Positions 14,473 through 22,545 of a stretch of 64,000 bases of DNA are shown in pieces. The stretch lies in assembly GCA_023392595.1 (NCBI GenBank), contig JAEVYU010000065.1:1-64000 (forward strand). Direction: 5' to 3'. How positions within the stretch are numbered: position 1 is the stretch's first letter; every line of letters starts with the position of its first letter. Both the position numbers and the translations under genes were made by a program. This DNA comes from Bacillota bacterium (GTDB lineage: Bacteria > Bacillota > UBA4882 > UBA8346). Under the pieces are notes generated by a model. The model was not told where the DNA came from, searched no databases, and saw nothing but the letters and a program-made list of their open reading frames with translations.

Positions 14473-15843
14473 TTATTTCACCTCCAAAGGTCTAACCGTG
14501 GCCAAGACATACGCTTGTGGATTGAGATACTTCCTGGCGACCCGCTGAACATCTTTGGCGGTTACCTTTTGGATCTCTCCTACGGATGCCGCCGCATTGG
14601 ACGCATCCCCGCCCACCTGGTATTCGCCTAATATCGAGGCGATATCGGCATTGCTTTCCACCGCATAAGCGATTTGGCTCCGGACAATGGCTTTGGCCCG
14701 GGACAACTCTTCTCCGCTGACGCCGTTTTTGATGATTTGGAAAATCATTTTTTGAACTTCCGATTCCAAAGCCATGGTCGTTCCCTTTTGCATTTGGGCA
14801 TAGATCGCGAACATTCCGATGTTTTGGTAGGATTGATATCCGGCCCCAATTTCATTGGCCAGATCTTTCTTCTCCACCAGTTCCTGATGGAACCGGGAGC
14901 CCCCTCCGCCGCCGAGGATGACACCGAGAACCGATAAGGCCGCCTCATCCGGATCATTCATACCCGGACCCGGAAAGCCGAAATAAAGGTAAGTTTGATC
15001 CACTTGCATGGTTGCATCGACTCTGGTAATTTTCACGAGCTTGGGTATTTTAAATTCGAAAGCTTTCTTCCTGGCTTGAGCTTTACCGTTGTTTTGAAAA
15101 TCTTTAAACAAACTCTTCGCCTGATCGATAATCTGCCGGGTGTCTACATCTCCGACCACCACCACTACGATATTGCCGGGAATGTAATATTGACGGTAAT
15201 AATTCATAAAAGTATCATGGTTAATCTTCGCCAGCGTTTCCGCATCTCCTAAAACATCATTGGCATACGGAGTTCCTTTAAACACGGCCTGATAGGCCAG
15301 GAGTCCCAATTTCCCCCGGGGGTTATCTTCTTTGAGCCGCTTCTCTTCCAGGATTACCTGGCGTTCTTTCTCTATTTCCTGCGGGTCAAAAGAAGAATTC
15401 ATAATGGCGTCGGCCTGCACGTCCAAAGCCAATCCTATCTCTTTGCTGGGAACCACCACGTAGTAATGGGTGGTGTCAAGGGAAGTCTGGGCATTTTGAT
15501 AGCCCCCGACCCCCTTGATTTCCTGGGCGATTTCCCCCACTTTCCGCTTGGCGGTTCCCTTAAATAACATGTGTTCGAAAAAATGAGATAATCCCGCGAT
15601 TTCCGGGGTCTCATTTTTGGCTCCCGTGCCGACCCAAATATCAACCGCCGCTATCGGAGCCGAATGAACTTCCTTGACAATTAACGTTAAACCGTTTTCC
15701 ATTCTTATGCGGGTAAAGGAACCAAGGGGACCATCTGTCCCGGGCGCCTCTCCCCGGACGGAAGGGAGTATGACCCATCCGAAAAAAGCAACGAACGCTA
15801 AAACCAATCCTAAATAATGACTCTTCTTTCTGCCTTCTACCAT
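14473..15843 (-). CDS. secreted zinc peptidase, M16 family
   Basis: A protein of about 456 residues with an N-terminal signal segment (YLGLVLAFVAFFGWVILPSV). The inverted zinc-binding motif HFFEH is at about residues 87-91 within GLSHFFEHMLFKGT; the third ligand should lie in the KERQVILEEKRLKED helix about 75 residues later. It should cleave oligopeptides outside the cytoplasmic membrane, paired with the inactive partner encoded 4 bases downstream. ATG 15843 was chosen because GGGGG lies 7 bases upstream; ATG 15849 is too close to it. The substrate and any link to the neighbours are unknown. Confidence 0.88.
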   Translation of the reverse strand: MVEGRKKSHYLGLVLAFVAFFGWVILPSVRGEAPGTDGPLGSFTRIRMENGLTLIVKEVHSAPIAAVDIWVGTGAKNETPEIAGLSHFFEHMLFKGTAKRKVGEIAQEIKGVGGYQNAQTSLDTTHYYVVVPSKEIGLALDVQADAIMNSSFDPQEIEKERQVILEEKRLKEDNPRGKLGLLAYQAVFKGTPYANDVLGDAETLAKINHDTFMNYYRQYYIPGNIVVVVVGDVDTRQIIDQAKSLFKDFQNNGKAQARKKAFEFKIPKLVKITRVDATMQVDQTYLYFGFPGPGMNDPDEAALSVLGVILGGGGGSRFHQELVEKKDLANEIGAGYQSYQNIGMFAIYAQMQKGTTMALESEVQKMIFQIIKNGVSGEELSRAKAIVRSQIAYAVESNADIASILGEYQVGGDASNAAASVGEIQKVTAKDVQRVARKYLNPQAYVLATVRPLEVK

Positions 15844-16102
15844 ATTCATTCCCCCAAAGAATAAGTGCGGACTTGATCAACACCAATAGTTTCCTTTTCA
15901 AGGACGCCTATCCTATTGAAGCTGAATTATCCATCCATAAATAACGGATTACTTCTTTGTTAATTTCACATTTCTATCAACAAATCCTGTTAAAATATAA
16001 TGGAAAGACCCTCCTCTGGCGGTAAAGTTTCTTTCCAGGATTATTTTTGCCATAAACAGCGTCAATTTTTTAGATAAAAATCTTTCATAAAGGGGACTTA
16101 CG

Positions 16103-16666
16103 ATGAATATCGGAATTATCAGCGATACCCACGGTTCAGTAACAGCCTGGCGGGAAGCTTATCAAAAGTACTTGCAAAAAACCGATTTAATCATTCATTG
16201 CGGAGACGTTTTATATCACGGACCCCGCAATCCTTTGCCGGAAGGTCATGACCCTAAAAGTCTGGCTGTGGAACTGAATTCGCTAACCAAATCCCTGGTC
16301 ATTGTTCAAGGAAATTGTGATGCCGAGGTCGATCAGATGGTGTTGGACTACCCCCTGGAATCGCCTTATGCCCATATCTACACCCCGGAATGGAAGATCC
16401 TGGCCCATCATGGTCATCATTGGACCCCGGAATCCACACCCGCCAAAATAAGCAGTTTTTATGACATCATCATCTCCGGACATACCCATGTTCCCGAAAT
16501 TCGTAAAATTGGACAAACCCTATATCTCAATCCCGGAAGCCCGGCTCTGCCGAAAAACGAGGAGAAAACTCCCACCATCGCCTTGATGGATCAAACAAAA
16601 ATTCAAATCATCGATATCCGGAATGGACAAACCGTTGATGAATTCCGATTCAGTCAACATTTCTAA
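16103..16666 (+). CDS. yfcE: YfcE/MJ0936-type metallophosphoesterase
   Basis: A protein of 187 residues, the typical length for this cytoplasmic phosphodiesterase family. All metal-binding motifs are present in order: SDTHG (residues 7-11), HCGDV, QGNCD, HHGHHW and SGHTHVP. It should bind two Mn(II)/Fe ions and hydrolyse phosphodiesters such as model nucleotides; the natural substrate is not known. The start is an ATG after an AAAGGGGAC ribosome binding site. It is a single gene, divergent from the M16 pair and convergent with the phosphate cotransporter, with a hairpin between. Confidence 0.9.
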   Translation: MNIGIISDTHGSVTAWREAYQKYLQKTDLIIHCGDVLYHGPRNPLPEGHDPKSLAVELNSLTKSLVIVQGNCDAEVDQMVLDYPLESPYAHIYTPEWKILAHHGHHWTPESTPAKISSFYDIIISGHTHVPEIRKIGQTLYLNPGSPALPKNEEKTPTIALMDQTKIQIIDIRNGQTVDEFRFSQHF

Positions 16667-16686
16667 CTTAACAATTTTCCAATCTC

Positions 16687-16730
16687 CTCCGTGTCTCTGG
16701 AGCCCATAAATTAGCCACAGAGACACGGAG
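16687..16730. terminator. hairpin between convergent yfcE and Na/Pi cotransporter genes
   Basis: CTCCGTGTCTCT (16687-16698) pairs perfectly with AGAGACACGGAG (16719-16730). No T run follows closely on either strand, so termination is inferred from position. The right arm is part of a dispersed repeat. Confidence 0.4.
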
Positions 16731-16740
16731 ACACAGAGAA
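16715..16740. repeat. short dispersed repeat, copy 2
   Basis: CCACAGAGACACGGAGACAC.. is, in reverse complement, about 20/26 identical to 2415-2440. Here its left part also forms the arm of a hairpin. Confidence 0.45.
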
Positions 16741-16785
16741 AAAATAATAATTATTCTTTATAGCAGAAAAGTTTAATCTCCAAGA

Positions 16786-18399
16786 CTAAACCATCCCCAC
16801 CACGACTTGGGCAATATTGACGGCATGTCCGTCAATGCGTAGAAAACTTTCAATCAGCTCCAAGTGTTCGGCGCTGGTGGCAATGGTCTTTTCATTACCG
16901 CCCTGCATCCGGTCAAAATGACTGTAACGGAGTTCTTTTTCCAGGCGCAAAATTCGGGGATGCTCTTTTATCACCCGCATCGCCGCTTTTTGATCATGAT
17001 CGGCAAAAGCCTTTAAAGCCAAATCCAACCGTTCACGGACTTGGGCAAACATATTTTCCAATTCTTCAAGCCCCTCCGGGGAAAAAGCAATGCCTTCGAT
17101 ATTGATTTTACGGATATGTTTACCCATGATAATCATAACATCCCCGATATGTTCCAAGTCATTGGCAACATATAAAATTTCAATGCTTTGCTGCATCAGC
17201 TGATCCGAAATCCGGTTATTGCCTAAACTCGTTAAATACCTGCTGATCTTGCTATATAATTGATCGATGGCCGGTTCCACTTCATCAATGCGATCAACAG
17301 CCCTGTCATCGCCAAATTGAAGGGCGGGAATCGTCCTGACGAGCATCTCTTCCCGCAAAATCCGGGCCATTTCCAAAGTCTGAAGCCGTGCCTGGTTTAC
17401 GGCCAATTCAGGAATTTCCAAAAGGGTTGGATCCAGGTAAAGCGCTTCTCCCAGTGTTATTTTGCGGCTGGGCATCAAACGTTCCATCCAACGGGCTATC
17501 GCCCCGGTAAATGGCAAAAAGCCGATCACCATGACCAAAGAAAAAAAGGTGTGGGCATTGGCGATTTCCCGGCTTAAATTACCGGAGCTGATGATCATCC
17601 ACCCGGTGAGAATCTTGTAAAACGGTAAAAAAATCGCGGCAGCGATCAACTTAAAGAAAAAATTGGCGACAGCAGCCCGTTTGGCATCAAATCCGGGAGC
17701 GCCGATACTGGAAATGATACCGGTTACCGTTCCACCTAAGTGAGCGCCTATAACAAAGGGAATGACAGAATAGATTCCGATTAAATCATGAGCTGCCAGG
17801 GACATCATTAACGCCAAAAAAGCCGGGCTTGATTGCATAACGGCGGTAATCACAAAAGCGACTAAAAATCCCAATACCGGATAGGAATTTAATTCAATTA
17901 AAATATGGGCAATCAGCGGATAATCTTTCACTGGGGCCATGGCGGAATTCATAACATGCATGCCGTAAAATAGCAGCCCAAATCCGAGCACCGTTTGCCC
18001 AATATTGCGCAGCCTCGAATGTTTGGCGAATATATAGAGGATCATCCCGATAAACAATAAAAGCAAAGCGAGGTTGGTCGTTTTAAAAGCTATCAATTGG
18101 ATGGTAATCGAAGTTCCGATAGCGGATCCCAGAAGAATTCCCAAAGCCTGGGCCAAGTTCATCAATTCCGCGCTGACAAACCCGACTACCATCGCGGATA
18201 CCGCATTACTGCCCTGGAGGGCAAAAGTGAGCACCGCACCCATGAAAACGCCCATCAAGGGATTGCCGGTTAGAGTACGAATCAATTGTTGAATCCGGTG
18301 GGCGGCCACTTTTTGCAGGCCTTCGGAACAAAGTTGGATTCCATAAATAAAAAGGCCTAAACCACCGGCTAGACCAAATAATGATGGGAATGGATTCAT
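16786..18399 (-). CDS. Na/Pi cotransporter family protein with PhoU-like domain
   Basis: A protein of 537 residues. The first ~310 residues form two inverted NaPi-II repeats with the signatures LQGSNAVSAMVVGFV and MQSSPAFLALMMSLA (QSSSAT-type) and about eight membrane helices. From about residue 335 a cytoplasmic PhoU-like helical bundle follows (SIEILYVANDLEHIGDVMII). It should carry phosphate with sodium, or act as a phosphate-linked sensor, since the first motif deviates from QSSSAT. It lies 9 bases behind phoU on the same strand, so the two are co-expressed. No pst transporter genes are nearby. Confidence 0.9.
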   Translation of the reverse strand: MNPFPSLFGLAGGLGLFIYGIQLCSEGLQKVAAHRIQQLIRTLTGNPLMGVFMGAVLTFALQGSNAVSAMVVGFVSAELMNLAQALGILLGSAIGTSITIQLIAFKTTNLALLLLFIGMILYIFAKHSRLRNIGQTVLGFGLLFYGMHVMNSAMAPVKDYPLIAHILIELNSYPVLGFLVAFVITAVMQSSPAFLALMMSLAAHDLIGIYSVIPFVIGAHLGGTVTGIISSIGAPGFDAKRAAVANFFFKLIAAAIFLPFYKILTGWMIISSGNLSREIANAHTFFSLVMVIGFLPFTGAIARWMERLMPSRKITLGEALYLDPTLLEIPELAVNQARLQTLEMARILREEMLVRTIPALQFGDDRAVDRIDEVEPAIDQLYSKISRYLTSLGNNRISDQLMQQSIEILYVANDLEHIGDVMIIMGKHIRKINIEGIAFSPEGLEELENMFAQVRERLDLALKAFADHDQKAAMRVIKEHPRILRLEKELRYSHFDRMQGGNEKTIATSAEHLELIESFLRIDGHAVNIAQVVVGMV

Positions 18400-18408
18400 C
18401 GATACTCC

Positions 18409-19074
18409 TTATTTGCTTTTAAAGGGATGCCGTTCCCCGCAGTCAATAAAAATGACCATTTCTGCAATATTTACAATATGATCGCCCATCCGTTCCAAAT
18501 ATCTGGCGACCAGCAACAAACTACTGGCTTGATCCACATATTCAGAGCTTTTTTTCATATAAGCGGTTAACTCCTGAAGGAGTGAAATAAACAAACCATC
18601 CACCTGATCATCGTCGCTGTCAAGTTGCCGGGCTAAGGAAGAGTTGCGCTTGGTAAATGCCTCTAAACTTTTGCTCATCATCTGTTGCACCAGCTCCGCC
18701 AGATGCGGAATGTCGACCAACGGTTTAAAAAAAGGCGTTTTAGGCTGTAGATCCAGGGTTAACTCGGCAATATCGCAGGCGTAATCATTGATTCTTTCAA
18801 GCTCACGGCTAATTCTCATGGCAGCCGCTAAAAAACGCAAATCCCGGTCCATCGGTTGTTGCAAAGAGATTAATTCCAGAGAATCCATTTCCAAAGCCTC
18901 TTCAAGGGCGTCGACAGCTTCGTCGCCATCAATCACCGCTTTTGCCTTTGCAATATCCTGACTTACGAAAGAATCCATGGCTTCTTTTAAAGAGACGCCG
19001 ACTAATTCACTCATCGTTAAAATTCGCCGATGGATTTCAATCAAGGCTTTATCATATGCGTTGAGATGTTTCAT
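18409..19074 (-). CDS. phoU: phosphate signalling protein PhoU
   Basis: A protein of 221 residues, the usual PhoU length, made of two three-helix bundles. The repeated metal-binding motifs appear as MRISRELERINDYACDIAE in the first half and VARYLERMGDHIVNIAEMV in the second (E-R-x-x-D/N type). PhoU lowers phosphate uptake and modulates the PhoR kinase when phosphate is plentiful. It is the first gene of a two-gene operon with the Na/Pi cotransporter, which has its own PhoU-like domain. A perfect 9-bp dyad (19126-19147) lies 52 bases upstream of its start. Confidence 0.95.
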   Translation of the reverse strand: MKHLNAYDKALIEIHRRILTMSELVGVSLKEAMDSFVSQDIAKAKAVIDGDEAVDALEEALEMDSLELISLQQPMDRDLRFLAAAMRISRELERINDYACDIAELTLDLQPKTPFFKPLVDIPHLAELVQQMMSKSLEAFTKRNSSLARQLDSDDDQVDGLFISLLQELTAYMKKSSEYVDQASSLLLVARYLERMGDHIVNIAEMVIFIDCGERHPFKSK

Positions 19075-19445
19075 AGCTTCTCCATGACTTAACTTACTTT
19101 CCTTTTACAATCGTACCATCTTTTGAAAAATCTGACTACAGATTTTTAACTCAACTTTCCCAGCTAAAAAATACGCTTGATGTAAGCAATACTATAGGGT
19201 TCTAGCCCTCATTCGACGGCTCCAGGGAGCCGAGTTTTCTCCCGGCATCGGGAGAAACGAAGGTCATGTTGAGAAAACAATAAAAAAACAACCAGCACCA
19301 AGCTAAAAACCTGCAATGAAAAACAGTTCGTTTCTCCCTGGGGAAGAAAGATAAATGAGGACGGACCCAATTATAAATTTCAAACAACAGCGATTCACCC
19401 TATGCTAATACTTGGCGGCAAACGAAAAAAAAACCACCAGGAAGA
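19075..19445. other. intergenic region with several hairpins
   Basis: No gene is supported here. Visible dyads are AAAAATCTG-acta-CAGATTTTT (19126-19147), CGGCTCC-ag-GGAGCCG (19217-19232) and TTTCTCCCG-gcat-CGGGAGAAA (19236-19257). The last two stand back to back and neither is followed by a clear T run. They may be a REP-like unit or a structured leader of the plus-strand gene at 19446. Confidence 0.5.
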
Positions 19446-20915
19446 ATGAAAATGAAGAAGAATGTTATAGAAAGTTTCACCAAGCAAGAAGGGGGACTCA
19501 TTCTGAATTTACACTCTACCAAGAATAGTGGTTTTAGAAAGATAGAAACTTATTATTCCTTTTTCATTCGATTCATCATCCTATGTTGTGCCGCTTTCTT
19601 CATAGACTGGATAATTATTCCAAGTGCAGTATATGCCGATAACGCTCCATCTGAAATGAACAAAATAAAGGTTATGACCCTCAATATGCATAATGGTTAT
19701 GACGAGAGGCGGCAGAATAATCTTGACAAAGCTTTGGCGTTCTTCGAAACCGAAAGTCCGGATATCATCATCCTGCAAGAAATCGAGTCCCAAAAACTAA
19801 AAGGATTTAAGGCCGCCGGCTATAAAATTGTCACCGGCATGAACCACAACCTTTTTCGGTATCATTTTGGAAATGCCATTCTCACCCGCCATAAAATCAT
19901 TTACCACCGCCATCACTATTTGCCTAGCAGCAAGGAACAGCGCGGACTTGATGAAGTTGCAATCGATGTAAACGGTGTTCCGGTGATTGTTCTAGGAACT
20001 CATTTGGGTCTGGGCCGAGTGGAGCAACGGAATCAATTTCAAGAAATTGAAAGAATCCTAACCTACCTTCAAGGCCCCGTCATTTTGAGTGGGGATTTTA
20101 ATGTATCCCCGTCGGATCAACTCTTTGTCAATTTGCAAAAGGATTATGAGGAAATCGGCCAAACCGTTCCCGTCGCCGCCAGTTTCCCCACCAGCAATCC
20201 CAAAGTACGTTTGGACCAGATTTGGCTGGGCCGTCATTGGCGTCTATTGAAGGCTCAAACCCTGGATTGGGACCTTTCCGATCACCGGCCGGTGGTAGCC
20301 GAATTAGCCGTTGATCCGCCATCCGTACCGGTTATCAAGAAAAGAATCCCTGAAGTTATCCCGGTGAATAACCCCTTACTGCCGAATGTTGAGGGATCTC
20401 TTTCGACCTTAACCTTTTCATTTCCATCAAGTATCGAAAGCTGCCAAGACAAACTGGGCGCTTCCGTGGATCTACCCTTGGGAAGTCCGTTTCATGTTTC
20501 GGCGGAATATGACGGGTCCAACTATACTGCAGCCCTGAATTATAAAATGGTTACTTTTGACTTTCGGGATTATATTTCAAAATGGCGAAACATCCGGGGC
20601 AAAGGGAAATGGATCGTTTCCCTGGCCCGTGATAACAAGGATCAAAACTGGATTGCCTGGGAGCAATATTACCGCTGGAATGATAACCAGGGTACCAAAA
20701 TCATGCTATCCAACAGGAACGACCAAATCAATTGGTGTATTGAACAAACCATCCTTACATCCCAAAAATTCGGCTTTCTGATAGGATTTGATACCCATCA
20801 GAAAATATTAGGGGGCTTATGCTTTTCTCCCGATCGAAGGAATGCTTTTGAGCTCCGGTGGCATCCGGGAGATTCGGACCAAAAATGGCAGTTCCGCTGG
20901 AAATATCAAAAATAA
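19446..20915 (+). CDS. exported endonuclease/exonuclease/phosphatase-family protein with unknown C-terminal domain
   Basis: A protein of 489 residues. A hydrophobic segment near residues 39-62 (FIILCCAAFFIDWIIIPSAV) anchors or exports it. Residues ~75-295 form an EEP-fold phosphoesterase: VMTLNMHNG, IILQEIES, GDFNVSPSD, LDQIWLG and LSDHRPVVAEL are the expected metal and catalytic motifs. The substrate could be a nucleic acid, a phospholipid or an inositol phosphate. Residues ~320-489 form an additional tryptophan- and aromatic-rich beta domain (KWRNIRGKGKWIVSLARD, WIAWEQYYRW) that I do not recognise; it might bind cell wall or lipid. It is a single gene with a GGAAGA site before the ATG. Confidence 0.8.
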   Translation: MKMKKNVIESFTKQEGGLILNLHSTKNSGFRKIETYYSFFIRFIILCCAAFFIDWIIIPSAVYADNAPSEMNKIKVMTLNMHNGYDERRQNNLDKALAFFETESPDIIILQEIESQKLKGFKAAGYKIVTGMNHNLFRYHFGNAILTRHKIIYHRHHYLPSSKEQRGLDEVAIDVNGVPVIVLGTHLGLGRVEQRNQFQEIERILTYLQGPVILSGDFNVSPSDQLFVNLQKDYEEIGQTVPVAASFPTSNPKVRLDQIWLGRHWRLLKAQTLDWDLSDHRPVVAELAVDPPSVPVIKKRIPEVIPVNNPLLPNVEGSLSTLTFSFPSSIESCQDKLGASVDLPLGSPFHVSAEYDGSNYTAALNYKMVTFDFRDYISKWRNIRGKGKWIVSLARDNKDQNWIAWEQYYRWNDNQGTKIMLSNRNDQINWCIEQTILTSQKFGFLIGFDTHQKILGGLCFSPDRRNAFELRWHPGDSDQKWQFRWKYQK

Positions 20916-20921
20916 ACCCAA

Positions 20922-21089
20922 TCATTTAAATAACGCCGCGGCGGCAAAAAACCCGGCGGCAACCGTTTCCATCCAAAAACTTGGAAAACCGGCAATTTGA
21001 ATGATTCCTTTAAACATTAGAATTCCACAAATCGCTGTAATGAGACCAATCCACCAAAGGGTATTCAATTTCATATCTTTAAATTTCAT
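20922..21089 (-). CDS. small hypothetical membrane protein
   Basis: A protein of about 55 residues with two hydrophobic segments (LWWIGLITAICGILMF and a C-terminal VAAGFFAAAALFK). The start is uncertain: ATG 21089 has AAAGG immediately in front, ATG 21074 is also possible. An upstream extension to 21149 would run through a 10-bp inverted repeat (21107-21145) and is unlikely. It resembles generic two-helix small membrane proteins of Firmicutes; no function can be given. It is convergent with the exported phosphoesterase, with 6 bases between. Confidence 0.45.
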   Translation of the reverse strand: MKFKDMKLNTLWWIGLITAICGILMFKGIIQIAGFPSFWMETVAAGFFAAAALFK

Positions 21090-21106
21090 CCTTTCTTTAA
21101 ACCTTG

Positions 21107-21145
21107 ATCCGGCAAGTTTTAATTGAAGGGATTCACTTGCCGGAT
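21107..21145. other. perfect 10-bp inverted repeat
   Basis: ATCCGGCAAG (21107-21116) and CTTGCCGGAT (21136-21145) flank a 19-base loop just upstream of the small membrane protein. It could be an operator or a leader hairpin. Confidence 0.4.
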
Positions 21146-21218
21146 TCATGTTAAAATTTGAATATTACTTCGCCTTTAAAAAATTTTTTTCCTGTATTGC
21201 AAGAGATTTTCATAAAAA

Positions 21219-21246
21219 AAGGCCTCCCCGATTTTGGAAGCCTTTT
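21219..21246 (-). terminator. intrinsic terminator of the 2-oxoacid oxidoreductase operon
   Basis: AAAGGC and GCCTTT form the base of a stem with further TCC/GGA pairing; a run of seven T follows on the minus strand. It lies 14 bases beyond the gamma-subunit stop codon. Confidence 0.8.
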
Positions 21247-21259
21247 CCAGTAATATACT

Positions 21260-21796
21260 TTAAATCAATTCCATTCCCTTTTCAATGGCTTTTCTGTTGA
21301 TATCCACCAAATCTTTTTTCTTGCCGGTCAGCACCTTTTCCTGCAACACTTTCATGACGGTTTCAATATGCACAATCGAAGTGCTTTTTAATATGGCCCC
21401 GATGATTACCATGTTGGCCACCCGGTTATTGCCGATTTCCGTTGCAATTTCATTGGCCGGAACGGCGATAACTTTAATATCGGTCCGTTTGGGTTTCACG
21501 TCGATTAACGATGAATTATAAAATAAGATGCCGCCGGATTTGATCATTCCTTCAAATCTTTCCAGAGACGGCCGGTTCATCGCCACCACAATGTTGGGTT
21601 CCGAAATAACCGGTGATCCGATTAATTCGTCGGATACCACAACAGAGCAATTGGCCGTTCCTCCCCGCATTTCAGGGCCGTAGGATGGAACGTACGTGGT
21701 ATTTTTGCCTTCATACATGCCTGAGTAAGCCAGCAATTGACCCATCAACATAACGCCTTGACCGCCAAAACCGGCGAAAATCGATTCGAATAACAT
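21260..21796 (-). CDS. vorC: 2-oxoacid:acceptor oxidoreductase, gamma subunit
   Basis: A protein of 178 residues of the POR gamma-domain family. FAGFGGQGVMLMGQLLA is the characteristic N-terminal motif, followed by VPSYGPEMRGGTANCSVV. It is the small subunit that helps bind coenzyme A and closes the catalytic complex, which oxidatively decarboxylates 2-oxoacids to acyl-CoA and passes electrons to ferredoxin. ATG 21796 has GGAGGGA 9 bases upstream; it starts just after the beta-subunit stop. It is the last gene of the ferredoxin-alpha-beta-gamma operon. Whether the substrate is a branched-chain 2-oxoacid or 2-oxoglutarate cannot be decided from the sequence. Confidence 0.88.
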   Translation of the reverse strand: MLFESIFAGFGGQGVMLMGQLLAYSGMYEGKNTTYVPSYGPEMRGGTANCSVVVSDELIGSPVISEPNIVVAMNRPSLERFEGMIKSGGILFYNSSLIDVKPKRTDIKVIAVPANEIATEIGNNRVANMVIIGAILKSTSIVHIETVMKVLQEKVLTGKKKDLVDINRKAIEKGMELI

Positions 21797-21798
21797 TT

Positions 21799-22545
21799 TT
21801 AGGCTCCCTCCTTCAAATCTCTGACGATCCCCAGGGGGAACCTCGGAATCATATCGGTTTCCAGCCATTTTAAGGCCTCAACCGGCGTCATTCCCCAGTT
21901 GGTCGGACAGGTTGACAATACTTCCACCATTGCAAATCCTTTACCTTGGATTTGAGCATCAAAAGCTTTCCGTATCGCCTGTTTTGCCAAATTGACGTTT
22001 TTAGGATCATGGGTGCTGACCCGGGCCAAAAACGCCGGTGCTTCCAAAGTATTCAGCATTTCGGTCATTTTAATCGGATAACCGGTTGTTTCCACATCCC
22101 TGCCATAAGGCGAGGTTGTTGTTTTCTGGCCCGGTAAGGTTGTTGGGGCCATTTGTCCGCCGGTCATTCCATAAATGGCGTTATTCACGAAAATAACGGT
22201 AAACTTTTCACCACGATTGGCGGCATGAACGATTTCAGCTGTTCCAATCGAAGCCAAATCACCATCTCCCTGATAGGTGAAAACGACTTTATCCGGCAAC
22301 ACCCGTTTAATTCCGGTGGCTACCGCAGGCGCGCGGCCATGGGATGCCTGTTGACAGTCGCAATTGAAAACATTGTAAGCGGTAACCGCACAACCTACCG
22401 GCGCAATCGCAATCGTCTGTTCGCGGACATTTAGTTCATCGATTACTTCTGCTACAAGACGGTGAATGATTCCGTGGGTACATCCCGGGCAATAGGAATA
22501 TACTCTATCTTGCAGCGCTTCTGGCCTTCCGAATACTTTTTCCAT
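21799..22545 (-). CDS. 2-oxoacid:ferredoxin oxidoreductase, TPP-binding beta subunit
   Basis: A protein of 248 residues. It carries YCPGCTHG near the N-terminus, which starts the TPP-binding domain, and the thiamine pyrophosphate/Mg motif GDGDLASIGTAEIVHAANRG, ending at FVNNAIYGMTGGQ (GDG..NN). It holds the active-site thiamine pyrophosphate together with the alpha subunit. The ATG overlaps the alpha-subunit stop codon (TAATG), giving tight translational coupling. The length and arrangement match the VorA/KorB type rather than single-chain pyruvate:ferredoxin oxidoreductase. Confidence 0.92.
   Translation of the reverse strand: MEKVFGRPEALQDRVYSYCPGCTHGIIHRLVAEVIDELNVREQTIAIAPVGCAVTAYNVFNCDCQQASHGRAPAVATGIKRVLPDKVVFTYQGDGDLASIGTAEIVHAANRGEKFTVIFVNNAIYGMTGGQMAPTTLPGQKTTTSPYGRDVETTGYPIKMTEMLNTLEAPAFLARVSTHDPKNVNLAKQAIRKAFDAQIQGKGFAMVEVLSTCPTNWGMTPVEALKWLETDMIPRFPLGIVRDLKEGA

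Noticed and set aside
19202..19387. 61-codon minus-strand frame as a small gene
   Set aside because: It runs through two strong hairpins and lacks a start signal.
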